Below are positions 1-7,289 of a stretch of 64,000 nt of DNA, one piece after another. This stretch comes from an uncultured Candidatus Melainabacteria bacterium (GTDB lineage Bacteria; Cyanobacteriota; Vampirovibrionia; Gastranaerophilales; Gastranaerophilaceae): NCBI GenBank assembly GCA_949902595.1, contig CATLDC010000001.1:248001-312000 (forward strand). Direction: 5' to 3'. The translations under genes were made by a program, and so were the position numbers. The notes under the pieces were generated by a model. The model was not told where the DNA came from. It saw nothing but the letters and a program-made list of their open reading frames with translations, and made no database searches. Each line of letters begins with the position of its first letter. The stretch's first letter is position 1.

Positions 1-168
1 GGTGCAAAATTGATACGATTTACCTAATATTTTATTGGTAATACGCCAATTAGTCTTAAAATATCAACAAAAACATTTTGTGGTTGATTATCAGAATTTT
101 TAATTTCTTCGAAGGAATTTCATTTCAGAAGATTCTTACAACAATCTATAATTTACTCCTTAAAAAAA

Positions 169-249
169 TGTCGGAGATGGGACTTGAACCCACACAGATT
201 TCTCCATACGCACCTGAAACGTACGTGTCTACCATTCCACCACTCCGAC
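169..249 (-). tRNA. tRNA-Leu (anticodon CAG)
   Basis: Read on the minus strand the sequence folds as a class II tRNA of 81 nt. The acceptor arm pairs GTCGGAG with CTCCGAC and leaves discriminator A. The anticodon stem TACGT/GCGTA closes the loop TTCAGGT (anticodon CAG), followed by a 13-nt long variable region. The T arm is GTGGG-TTCAAGT-CCCAT. The long variable arm, the GGTAGAC D loop and A73 favour leucine over serine. CCA is not encoded. Confidence 0.95.
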
Positions 250-291
250 AGAATTTATATCTTAATTTTACCACAGAAATAAAAAATAAAA

Positions 292-335
292 CCCCCGGGC
301 CGAATGACGGTCAAACCCGTCATTCGGCCCGGGGG
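292..335 (-). terminator. Very strong intrinsic terminator of the ferritin-like gene
   Basis: A perfect 19-bp inverted repeat (292-310 with 317-335) closes a 6-nt loop. In the minus direction it is followed by a T-rich tract (complement of 270-291). It lies 22 bp past the stop of the 358-1677 gene and insulates the downstream tRNA. Confidence 0.9.
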
Positions 336-357
336 CATGGATATGATGATAGAATAA

Positions 358-1677
358 TTATATTAACTCTTCTTTCTCTTCTTTTCTTGCTTCATGCTCT
401 TCAATCATTTCTTCTAACTCCTCCGGCAAAACCGTGTTGTCAGCAAGCGCTTTTTCCTGCAAACCTTTGTCAAGGATTTTTACTTCCTTGTTCTTGGTCT
501 TCTCGTCTGCTGCAACAATATCCCTGTCATGGTAAATGCTGACAAGTCTGATTGCGTTTTCTGTAGGAGAAGAAATCTCGTTTGCGCGTTCCTGAACCGC
601 GTAGCTCGGCCAATCTTCCGGAAGTTCGTCGATTGTTGTGTAATCCTTGTTCATGCCAAGACGCTTGTCTACTTCTTTTTCAAGCACCTTCTGGACATAA
701 GCCTTCTGGCTCATGAACCGGCATGGGATTACAATGTCTGTTCCGATAACTTCTTCAGGATCACGTTTTTCGTATTTTCTGAACAAATCTGCTGCAAGCT
801 GCAAGTGACCAAGCTCCATGTCAAGGAACAATTCCCATGTCTTCTTGATTCTTTCGTCAACCTCGTCTTCCATGCAGGTGTAGTAATTACATACCTCTGT
901 AAACTCGTGAAGCAGAAGCTTTTCGTACAAACTTTCTGTCGGGTCAATCAAAGACTCGTACATTGTTACGTGTTCTTCTTCAACATCCTTGATTTCTGCA
1001 AATGTCTCTCTAAGCACATGGTCTCCGTACATGAACCCGTGTTCTGCATAGTAGTTGTGAGTTTGCTGCTCACCTGCAACCAGTGTAAGAATGTTGACCT
1101 TTGTTTGCGGGTGCGCTGTCGCTTTGTCATAATGCTTGCGTGGTCTTAGTGAGTTGCAATTGTGGTGGTGCTGGGTAGGACGCCCGATTACAACGTCTGT
1201 CTGACCTTGCACAATTTCATTAGGCTTAATGCCTTCTACCATGTATGCAAATTGGCTGTATCTGTAAAGATGGTCAAAGTCTTCTAACAAACCAAAGTCG
1301 AATGTTTCTTTTACGTATTTATCCGGCTCGTTTTGTGCCATCCATGCTGTAAGGTCGACTGCAACCTGCTCGTAACCAAGAGTTGTTTCTAAGACTGACT
1401 GGTCAGCAGGCCCCATCCAGTTGGCAGTTGTTTGCTGCGAATCTTCGATTCTGCTGATTTGAGCAATAAGCCCTTTAACTTCTGTGTCAGGAGAGTATCT
1501 GTTGAACTGGTGCTTAAATCCCCAGCCCTCAACTTCAATCCCGTTCATAAGAATCTGTCTTGTTCTTGTATAACAATCAACCTCAACTTTATTGTAAGGC
1601 TTACCAACAATCTGGTGCCAGTTTCTAAGTTGTTTTTCTAAAGGCATTCCCTTTTCTTTTAAAGCGTTAAAACTCAT
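358..1677 (-). CDS. Ferritin-like diiron-site protein of unknown function
   Basis: 439 residues, soluble, no signal peptide. The middle of the protein carries the ligand spacing of a ferritin-like four-helix bundle: E203 in AGEQ, E233-x-x-H236, E258/E261, and E288-x-x-H291. An earlier pair of helices (E103; E132...H136) may form a second, degenerate bundle. The C-terminus (about 390-439) is highly charged and probably helical. The ATG at 1677 was chosen because AAGGATG lies just upstream; an in-frame ATG 36 nt further upstream lacks a ribosome site. A role in iron or peroxide handling in an anaerobe is an inference; the exact family is not recognised. A Crp-type palindrome overlaps its promoter region and a strong terminator follows. 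Confidence 0.7.
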   Translation of the reverse strand: MSFNALKEKGMPLEKQLRNWHQIVGKPYNKVEVDCYTRTRQILMNGIEVEGWGFKHQFNRYSPDTEVKGLIAQISRIEDSQQTTANWMGPADQSVLETTLGYEQVAVDLTAWMAQNEPDKYVKETFDFGLLEDFDHLYRYSQFAYMVEGIKPNEIVQGQTDVVIGRPTQHHHNCNSLRPRKHYDKATAHPQTKVNILTLVAGEQQTHNYYAEHGFMYGDHVLRETFAEIKDVEEEHVTMYESLIDPTESLYEKLLLHEFTEVCNYYTCMEDEVDERIKKTWELFLDMELGHLQLAADLFRKYEKRDPEEVIGTDIVIPCRFMSQKAYVQKVLEKEVDKRLGMNKDYTTIDELPEDWPSYAVQERANEISSPTENAIRLVSIYHDRDIVAADEKTKNKEVKILDKGLQEKALADNTVLPEELEEMIEEHEARKEEKEELI

Positions 1678-1698
1678 ATTATCATCCTTTCTTATTTT

Positions 1699-1714
1699 TG
1701 TGACGGGGGTCACA
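1699..1714. promoter_or_regulatory. Crp-type palindrome TGTGA-N6-TCACA
   Basis: The sequence is an exact match to the classical CRP half-sites with the canonical 6-bp spacing. It lies in the divergent spacer between the ferritin-like gene (minus, ATG at 1677) and the D-lactate dehydrogenase gene (plus, ATG at 1826), about 22 bp from the former start. A Crp/Fnr-family regulator is encoded at 17184-17858, but whether it binds here is inference. Confidence 0.6.
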
Positions 1715-1747
1715 GGATGAATGTTAACTTAAAGGAAAACGCTTGTG

Positions 1748-1779
1748 ACTCCCCGGCAGGCTATACTCTTTCGGGGAGT
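1748..1779 (+). terminator. Terminator-like hairpin in the ldhA upstream region
   Basis: Arms ACTCCCCG (1748-1755) and CGGGGAGT (1772-1779) close a 16-nt loop and are followed by TAATTTTTTG. It stands upstream of ldhA, not behind a gene, so it could be a leader attenuator or stop transcription started in the divergent spacer. Confidence 0.6.
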
Positions 1780-1825
1780 TAATTTTTTGTTTTGAATCAA
1801 TAAAATACTCTTGGAGGATTGGTTA

Positions 1826-2833
1826 ATGAAAATTGTTTACTTTGACGTTGAAAGCTACGAAGAAGAATTTCTGAAAAATAATAATGAGGGAAAATTTACA
1901 TACTATCTGGTGCCGAATCCTCTGAATGACCTGACGCCGGTTAGTGAAGAGTATGCAGACGCGGACGTGATTTCTGTGTTTACAACCTCGCGCGTGACAA
2001 GAGAAGTCCTCCAACAGTTCAAAAACCTCAAACTTATTGCGCTCCGCTCTGTGGGGTTTAACCATATTGACCTTGAATACTGCCGTGAAAACAATATCGC
2101 TGTTGAGACTTCGCCTAACTACGGAAATATTACGGTTGCTGAATACGCACTAGCACTTATGCTCGATGTTTGCAGGAAAGTTACCGTGTCTTATATCGAG
2201 TACAAAAACGCAAGAGTGTGCCCGAAATCCCTTATCGGAACAGAACTCTGCGGAAAAACCGTCGGGATTATCGGACTCGGTGCAATCGGCTCTGCTTTTG
2301 CAAGAATTGTGCATGGACTTAACATGAATATTCTGGCCTTTGATGTTGTGGAAAAAGAGGAGATGAAACAGCTGTATGATGTTACGTACACTGATTTTGA
2401 CACATTGCTTAAGGAATCGGATTTTATCTCAATCCATGCCCCGCTTACAAAGAACAATTACCACATGTTTGATGAAGACAGCTTCTCAAAGATGAAAGAC
2501 ACCGCGATTATAATCAACACCGGAAGGGGCGAATTGATTGAGACTCAGGCTTTATATAACGCGCTTATTAATAAAAAGATTGCCGGTGCCGGACTCGATG
2601 TGCTGGAGAACGAGGAAATGATTTCGGATATTGATTACATGACCGGAATAAACAGGATGGACAGGTTTAAACTCCAGCAGACAATCATTAATACAAGGCT
2701 GTTTCAGCTCGATAACGTGATTGTGACGCCACACACTGCTTACAACACAAAAGAGGCTATCCAGAGGATTTTGAATACGACGATGGATAACATAAACAAG
2801 TTTTCGGAAGGGATTGTTCAGAACGATGTATAA
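1826..2833 (+). CDS. ldhA: D-2-hydroxyacid (D-lactate) dehydrogenase
   Basis: 335 residues. NAD-dependent reduction of pyruvate to D-lactate, regenerating NAD in fermentation. The Rossmann motif GLGAIG is at about 150-155, followed by the family signature NTGRGE with R234, LDVLENEE with the catalytic acid (E261 or E263), and VTPHTA with catalytic H303. The length matches fermentative LdhA enzymes. The ATG at 1826 has GGAGG at 1814-1818. A terminator-like hairpin and a Crp-type box upstream suggest redox or catabolite control. Other 2-hydroxyacid substrates cannot be excluded from sequence alone. Confidence 0.88.
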   Translation: MKIVYFDVESYEEEFLKNNNEGKFTYYLVPNPLNDLTPVSEEYADADVISVFTTSRVTREVLQQFKNLKLIALRSVGFNHIDLEYCRENNIAVETSPNYGNITVAEYALALMLDVCRKVTVSYIEYKNARVCPKSLIGTELCGKTVGIIGLGAIGSAFARIVHGLNMNILAFDVVEKEEMKQLYDVTYTDFDTLLKESDFISIHAPLTKNNYHMFDEDSFSKMKDTAIIINTGRGELIETQALYNALINKKIAGAGLDVLENEEMISDIDYMTGINRMDRFKLQQTIINTRLFQLDNVIVTPHTAYNTKEAIQRILNTTMDNINKFSEGIVQNDV

Positions 2834-2834
2834 T

Positions 2835-3173
2835 TTATTCAATAGGAGTCAACTCAAGAATACTTTCAATGATTTGGTATATTAAATTGAGTTGAATATT
2901 GTTGGCTTTGCTCAATAACTCATTTATTGAATCTAATTTGCTATTGTCGACATCTTGAGTATTGGAAATAAAAAACTGATAAAGCTCAACACCCAATACA
3001 TCTGCAATTCTAATCAGTTTGGTCATGCTTACCAGATTTTTGCCCGTCTCATAATGTGCTAGCGTAGAGGATTCACATGGTACTTTTTCTGATAATTCTA
3101 ATTGAGTCATACCGGATAATTGCCTAAAGTGTTTTATCCTTTTGCCGATGAGTATTGAAGTATCTGTTTTCAT
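2835..3173 (-). CDS. XRE-family HTH transcriptional regulator
   Basis: 112 residues. An N-terminal Cro/C1-type HTH covers about residues 9-65, with core MTQLELSEKV and recognition-helix region ESSTLAHYETG, then a short tail ending in LIYQIIESIL. The same organisation, including the tail (VIYKMINSM), occurs in the XRE protein at 56633-56959, so the two are paralogous. A TATAAT on the minus strand (3183-3188) ends 9 nt before the ATG and no clear SD is seen, so the transcript is probably leaderless or nearly so. The stop abuts the convergent ldhA stop. Targets unknown. Confidence 0.85.
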   Translation of the reverse strand: MKTDTSILIGKRIKHFRQLSGMTQLELSEKVPCESSTLAHYETGKNLVSMTKLIRIADVLGVELYQFFISNTQDVDNSKLDSINELLSKANNIQLNLIYQIIESILELTPIE

Positions 3174-3210
3174 ACTTCAATTATTATACAAAAATGAAAT
3201 TTATACACCT

Positions 3211-3235
3211 GACCCTATCCTGAAAGGATAGGGTC
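3211..3235 (-). terminator. Hairpin behind the glycyl-radical domain gene
   Basis: A perfect 10-bp stem (GACCCTATCC with GGATAGGGTC) closes a 5-nt loop, 16 bp past the stop of the 3251-3490 gene. The T-tract is poor, so it could act as a 3'-end stabiliser instead of a full terminator. Confidence 0.6.
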
Positions 3236-3250
3236 ATTGATGTGATTAAT

Positions 3251-3490
3251 CTAACCTAATGAACCGTGGAAAGTTCTTGAAATAACATCATCCTGCTGCT
3301 CTTTAGTAAGCTTGATAAAGTTAACCGCGTAACCTGAAACCCTCACTGTAAGCTGCGGATACTTTTCCGGATGCGCTTGCGCGTCAAGCAATGTATCTCT
3401 GTTGAAAACGTTCACGTTCAAATGGTGACCGCCCTTTTCTACGTATCCGTCTAATAAATTGATTAAATTTTCTTCTTGCTGTGTTGTCAT
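3251..3490 (-). CDS. grcA: Free-standing glycyl radical domain (GrcA/YfiD-like)
   Basis: 79 residues consisting almost only of the C-terminal glycyl-radical domain of pyruvate formate-lyase. The radical loop RVSGYAVNF is at about 50-58, preceded by GGHHLNVNV and HPEKYPQLT and followed by [15 protein letters not shown]. In E. coli the free domain GrcA is 127 residues and replaces the oxygen-damaged part of PflB. Here the N-terminal extension is absent. AAGGAG sits 11 nt upstream of the ATG. No pflB lies in the window, so this is not the end of a broken PFL gene in place. It sits beside an oxygen-sensitive ketoacid:ferredoxin oxidoreductase operon. Confidence 0.85.
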   Translation of the reverse strand: MTTQQEENLINLLDGYVEKGGHHLNVNVFNRDTLLDAQAHPEKYPQLTVRVSGYAVNFIKLTKEQQDDVISRTFHGSLG

Positions 3491-3574
3491 CTTGTTGTCT
3501 CCTTTTGTTTTCTATATCCTAATTATAAAACATCTTTGACAACATTTCTGTTGTTTATACAACAAACAAAAAAC

Positions 3575-3841
3575 TTATTTTCTCTCAATTCTGATTGCGC
3601 TGTCCGGACAGGTCATGGCACACTGCCCGCAAGCAATGCAGATTTCCGGATCCGGTGCAACGGCAGGGGTCTGGTAAAGCCCGACTTCTTTTGACCATTG
3701 CAGGCATTTTTTGCCGGCTTTGTTCATCGGACACTTTGCAATGCAAAGCCCGCAGCCCTTGCACAGGTCTGTGTATACGTAGTAGTCAGCTTTTCCTTTG
3801 CCGACGTTTTCGATTTTGTAGCCTTTGTACTGTTTTTCCAT
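3575..3841 (-). CDS. 2-oxoacid:ferredoxin oxidoreductase, ferredoxin (delta) subunit
   Basis: 88 residues with two 4Fe-4S motifs, CKGCGLCIAKCP and CIACGQCAMTCP, the electron-relay subunit of a four-subunit ketoacid:ferredoxin oxidoreductase (KorD/VorD type). It is the last gene of the alpha-beta-gamma-delta operon, and its ATG overlaps the gamma-subunit stop by one base (TAATG), indicating translational coupling. It should pass electrons from the thiamine-diphosphate site to a free ferredoxin. Confidence 0.9.
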   Translation of the reverse strand: MEKQYKGYKIENVGKGKADYYVYTDLCKGCGLCIAKCPMNKAGKKCLQWSKEVGLYQTPAVAPDPEICIACGQCAMTCPDSAIRIERK

Positions 3842-4401
3842 TAGACACCTGCCTTTTTAACCATGTTTATGCCCATCTCAAGCGCTTTGTAATTAAGCTC
3901 GCGAAGCTCCGGCTTTGCGTCGAATTTCTTGCCAAGCGCCATTTCCATTGCGTTTTTGATGTCGCTTAACTCAAGCACATGGGTTGCTTCAAGAACCACG
4001 CCAAGAATGATGATGTTGAACACTCTTGAGCTCAATTCCTCGTTCGCGATTCTGTTTGCGTCAATTCCGATTACTTCCTTGCACTCGCAGGTTGGCTTCT
4101 TGGTGCAAACAGACGTGTCGTAGATTATTGTTGAGTTCTTGTCAGCGTAAGTTGAACACCTGTCAATCGCCCTGTCTGAAAGCATGATAACGATGTCCCC
4201 TTTTGAGTATCTCGGCTCGCCGATTTTTTCATCCGCAATCTGACAAAAAGCGATTGAAACTCCGCCTCTTTGTTCCACACCGAAATTCGGAATATAAAGA
4301 ACCTGCTTTCCTGCTTCGTACCCTGCTTCTACAAGGATTTTCGCGATTGATTGAACGCCCTGCCCGCCTTCGCCAGCTAATACTATTTTTGTTCTTGCCA
4401 T
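3841..4401 (-). CDS. 2-oxoacid:ferredoxin oxidoreductase, gamma subunit
   Basis: 186 residues. The N-terminal GEGGQGVQSIAKIL and the following FGVEQRGGVS segment are typical of the gamma subunit/domain of the pyruvate-ferredoxin-oxidoreductase superfamily (KorC/VorA type), which binds CoA. It lies 4 bp after the beta-subunit gene and is coupled to the delta subunit. No signal peptide; cytoplasmic complex. Confidence 0.9.
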   Translation of the reverse strand: MARTKIVLAGEGGQGVQSIAKILVEAGYEAGKQVLYIPNFGVEQRGGVSIAFCQIADEKIGEPRYSKGDIVIMLSDRAIDRCSTYADKNSTIIYDTSVCTKKPTCECKEVIGIDANRIANEELSSRVFNIIILGVVLEATHVLELSDIKNAMEMALGKKFDAKPELRELNYKALEMGINMVKKAGV

Positions 4402-4405
4402 TTCT

Positions 4406-5158
4406 CTACACCCCTTCCGGTACTAAAAATTCTTTTACTTCAAAGAACTCTTCCATTTGCTGAAGCCTTCCGAATGTGTCAACGTTGTTCGTTCTCCAGT
4501 TGAGAGGGCAGATTGAAAGCACTTCTACAAAAGAGAACCCGCCGTTTTCAACATTCTTAAGCGCTTTAACAAAAGTTTGTTTCAACTTAATCATGTTTGA
4601 AACGGTTGAACGCGCAACGTAAGACTTTTGAGGGTCAGCAATTGCCGCAACCATTTCAGCACCCTTTGCAGGCTTACCTGTAACAGAACAGTCACGACCG
4701 TAAGGCGTTGTCTCTGTTTTCTGCCCCGGCATTGTTGTCGGTGACATCTGCCCGCCTGTCATACCGTAGTTTGTGTTGTTAACAACGATTATGAGCATTC
4801 TCTCGCCTCTAACTGATGCGTTAACAAGGTGCTGCGAACCGATAGCAAGCCCGCCGCCATCGCCCATGTACGCAATTCCGATTGCGTCCTTGTTGGCTCT
4901 TGTGAACCCGTAAATGACCGGAGTTGTTCTTCCGTGGTGGGTTTGAACTGTGTCTAAGTCCATGTAGTTCCAGCTAAGAAGCGAACAGCCGATGTCACAG
5001 CCGAAAACTGTTTTCTGCTTGATTCCAAGCTCGTCAACAGCATTTGCTAATGCCTTCAATGTTATACCATGACCGCAGCCCGGGCAAAACTTGCTTGCGC
5101 CCACTTCTGCGTTTTGTGATTTTGGTAGGTTTGGAGGAAGATTTAGTATTTCTGCCAT
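4406..5158 (-). CDS. 2-oxoacid:ferredoxin oxidoreductase, beta (TPP) subunit
   Basis: 250 residues. It carries the thiamine-diphosphate site: FCPGCGHG near the N-terminus, then GDGGGLAIG...NNTNYGMTGGQMSPTT, the GDG-x-NN Mg/TPP motif. Cysteines in CPGCGHG and the GCDIGCS segment fit cluster or cofactor ligation in KorB-type subunits. Its ATG overlaps the alpha stop by one base. The specificity (2-oxoglutarate or branched-chain 2-oxoacid) is not decided by what can be read here. Confidence 0.92.
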   Translation of the reverse strand: MAEILNLPPNLPKSQNAEVGASKFCPGCGHGITLKALANAVDELGIKQKTVFGCDIGCSLLSWNYMDLDTVQTHHGRTTPVIYGFTRANKDAIGIAYMGDGGGLAIGSQHLVNASVRGERMLIIVVNNTNYGMTGGQMSPTTMPGQKTETTPYGRDCSVTGKPAKGAEMVAAIADPQKSYVARSTVSNMIKLKQTFVKALKNVENGGFSFVEVLSICPLNWRTNNVDTFGRLQQMEEFFEVKEFLVPEGV

Positions 5159-6258
5159 TATATTGCCTCCTTAATTCTGATTTCTTCAACCTTTTTAACT
5201 ATATCATCGCCAGTAACCCCAACGCCCATCTTGAACAGTGTTGAATAAGGTGTCGTAAGCCCGTAGATTTTTTCAAGCACCATCTGCGCAAGCTGACCGT
5301 TTGCTGATTCTGTGAATAATAAATGCTTGGCTCTTGAAACAGCTGCTCTTAAAGGCTTAACAGCAAGCGGTCTGATTGTAATAGGTCTGAATAAACCTGC
5401 TTTGATTCCTTTTTCGCGAAGCTCATCGATTGCGGTTCTTGCGGAACGTGCAACTATACCGTGAGCTATAACAAGAATTTCTGCATCTTCAGCTCTGTAT
5501 TCTTCCCATTCCTGAACCTCTTCGGACATTTTGTCGTAATCGGCTTGATATCCGTCAAGAACCTCCATAAGCTCTTCTTCCATGTTAAAGGTGTTTCTCA
5601 TGTGGGCAGATTTTCTGTCAACCCCGATTTCACCCTCTGCAAGAAGCGCTTTTTCAGTAGGAACCATTGTTATCCCGCGTGATGCCGGGTCGTAAAGCAT
5701 AACAGGCTCCCTCATTTTTCCCTGATACCCGTCTGCAAGTACGTAGGTCGGGAATCTGTATTTCCAAGCTGTGTTGAACGCCTTAATCATGTAGTCGTAC
5801 AAATCCTGATGCCCGGCTGTTGAGTACACGATTCTGAACCCCTCGCCGTTTCCGCCGTAGCAGGTGAGCCTTGTTTCCTGTTGCGCGTAGATTACTGTAG
5901 CTGTGGAAGGGCCGCCTCTCTGCATAACAGCACATACAAACGGGATTCTCATCATCTCGGCCATTGATTGAGCGTCCTGCATGATTACGTTGCCAGGGCC
6001 CGCTGTTGCCGTGAATGCGCGTTTGCCTGCCAAAATACCGCCGATTGTTGAAAATCCGGCAGAAATTTCGTCTTCTGTCTGCAAAAATCCTGCTTCCGTC
6101 TTAGGAAGAAGCTTACACCACGTGTGCATGATTTCGTTCTGAGGTGTAATAGGATATCCGTACATAAATTCTGCTTCTGCTGAGTTTGCAGCATAAGCCA
6201 ACACTTCATTTCCGGTAAGGAACATTTTGGTGTCTTCTTTGATAAGTTTGTTTACCAT
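5158..6258 (-). CDS. 2-oxoacid:ferredoxin oxidoreductase, alpha subunit
   Basis: 366 residues, first gene of the operon. The N-terminal GYPITPQNEI motif (about 34-43) and the ATAGPGNVIMQD segment are characteristic of KorA/VorB alpha subunits, which form the active site with the beta subunit. AAGGGAAGG lies upstream of the ATG. Together the four genes should oxidatively decarboxylate a 2-oxoacid to its acyl-CoA while reducing ferredoxin; in a fermenter this may run in either direction. VorB-like wording of the PITPQNE motif slightly favours a branched-chain substrate (inference). Confidence 0.9.
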   Translation of the reverse strand: MVNKLIKEDTKMFLTGNEVLAYAANSAEAEFMYGYPITPQNEIMHTWCKLLPKTEAGFLQTEDEISAGFSTIGGILAGKRAFTATAGPGNVIMQDAQSMAEMMRIPFVCAVMQRGGPSTATVIYAQQETRLTCYGGNGEGFRIVYSTAGHQDLYDYMIKAFNTAWKYRFPTYVLADGYQGKMREPVMLYDPASRGITMVPTEKALLAEGEIGVDRKSAHMRNTFNMEEELMEVLDGYQADYDKMSEEVQEWEEYRAEDAEILVIAHGIVARSARTAIDELREKGIKAGLFRPITIRPLAVKPLRAAVSRAKHLLFTESANGQLAQMVLEKIYGLTTPYSTLFKMGVGVTGDDIVKKVEEIRIKEAI

Positions 6259-6346
6259 GTTTTTAACCTTCCCTTAATAATCTACACCTATATTTTACTA
6301 CAGATACATAGAATAGGGAAAAGATTAAAATTTGTAATAAACTTTC

Positions 6347-6754
6347 CTACGAAACGCTGTACTTGCATCCTCTAAGCGCGCTCACCGGATTCCGCGTTGT
6401 TACAGCACTTCTGGAGTACGCTGCCTTGGCGTTGCTTATCGTGATTGCCTCGTTTGCAGAATACCCGCTGTTTAATGCTGTTTTTACAATGTCTCCTGAA
6501 CCCGAACTTGCGGAAAACGAATGTATTCCATTCTCGCTCTGAATGGAAGCTATTGAAGACGGAGAATACGACGCTGCATACTTGAAACGCGCCGAGCCCT
6601 CCGTGAAATAATCACGTGAAAAGGTGCCAACATCTTCTACAACAGCCTCATCGTCTGTGTGCGCGTTGATGCTTACGCTCTTTACAATAAATGGTGACGA
6701 CAATTGTCCATAAACGGTCGTCGGTGAATAAGGGGTAACCGCTTGTGTTTCCAT
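6347..6754 (-). CDS. Hypothetical protein, Ser/Ala-rich
   Basis: 135 residues, not recognised. Composition is rich in Ser, Ala and Tyr with no signal peptide or membrane segment. A single Cys lies near the C-terminus. A GAGG ribosome site stands about 10 nt before the ATG, supporting translation. It is alone between the oxidoreductase operon and yraN, transcribed away from yraN. Confidence 0.6.
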   Translation of the reverse strand: METQAVTPYSPTTVYGQLSSPFIVKSVSINAHTDDEAVVEDVGTFSRDYFTEGSARFKYAASYSPSSIASIQSENGIHSFSASSGSGDIVKTALNSGYSANEAITISNAKAAYSRSAVTTRNPVSALRGCKYSVS

Positions 6755-6861
6755 ACTCTTTGCCTCTTTCGAGATAAATCTACAATACTTATATTAATAT
6801 ACTTATATACACTTATTATATAACCTGTTATATAATAATTAAAGTCCATGGTTGGAGAAAG

Positions 6862-6891
6862 TTTACAAAAAGTAATAATTTTTGCTAATAT
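6862..6891 (+). promoter_or_regulatory. Promoter of yraN predicting a leaderless mRNA
   Basis: TTTACA (6862-6867), an 18-bp spacer and TAATAT (6886-6891). The ATG at 6898 begins 6 nt after the -10 element and no SD precedes it, so transcription should start at or next to the AUG. Confidence 0.65.
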
Positions 6892-6897
6892 TAAATC

Positions 6898-7242
6898 ATG
6901 GCAAATATTTCAACCGGAAAAAGGGGCGAAGAACTCGCAAAAGATTTTCTTCTGAAAAATGGATACAAAATTATTGAGACTAACAAAAGGTTCTCAAGGT
7001 TCTGCGAGATTGATATTATTGCGCTTGATAAAAACACGCTCGTGTTTGTGGAGGTCAAGACCAGAACCTCAACGATTTGCGGGCACCCGCTTGAAGCTGT
7101 TACAAAAACCAAGTACGAACATATCAAAAACGGGCTTTTTCTTTACCTCAAAGAAAATCCGCAATATAAGCGTTACAGGATTGACGCGATTTCTGTCATG
7201 CTTAAGCCGGAAATTGAAATTACCCATTTGCAAAACATATAA
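6898..7242 (+). CDS. yraN: YraN/UPF0102-family nuclease-fold protein
   Basis: 114 residues. GKRGEELA, then CEIDIIA and LVFVEVKTR form the E...D...E-x-K core of the restriction-endonuclease/Holliday-resolvase-like fold that defines UPF0102. The molecular function of the family is unsettled; a DNA-processing role is presumed. The gene has no SD; a promoter ends 6 nt before the ATG. It is followed by gatB. Confidence 0.9.
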   Translation: MANISTGKRGEELAKDFLLKNGYKIIETNKRFSRFCEIDIIALDKNTLVFVEVKTRTSTICGHPLEAVTKTKYEHIKNGLFLYLKENPQYKRYRIDAISVMLKPEIEITHLQNI

Positions 7243-7289
7243 AATGTTTATGCTAAAATTAACTTAAATAGATTAGTGAGGATAAATTA

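Noticed and set aside
78..542. Open frame across the tRNA and terminator
   Set aside because: It runs through a tRNA gene and a perfect terminator hairpin, so it cannot be a protein gene.
529..1149. Long plus-strand open frame antisense to the ferritin-like gene
   Set aside because: It lies entirely within a well-supported minus-strand gene, has no ribosome site and a Cys/Phe/Val-rich composition typical of an antisense shadow.
3251..3490. Pseudogene remnant of pyruvate formate-lyase
   Set aside because: It has its own ATG and strong ribosome site, begins at the domain boundary, and the upstream DNA is an unrelated intact operon.
3595..3969. Plus-strand frame opposite the ferredoxin subunit
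   Set aside because: Antisense shadow of two overlapping, coupled genes; no ribosome site.
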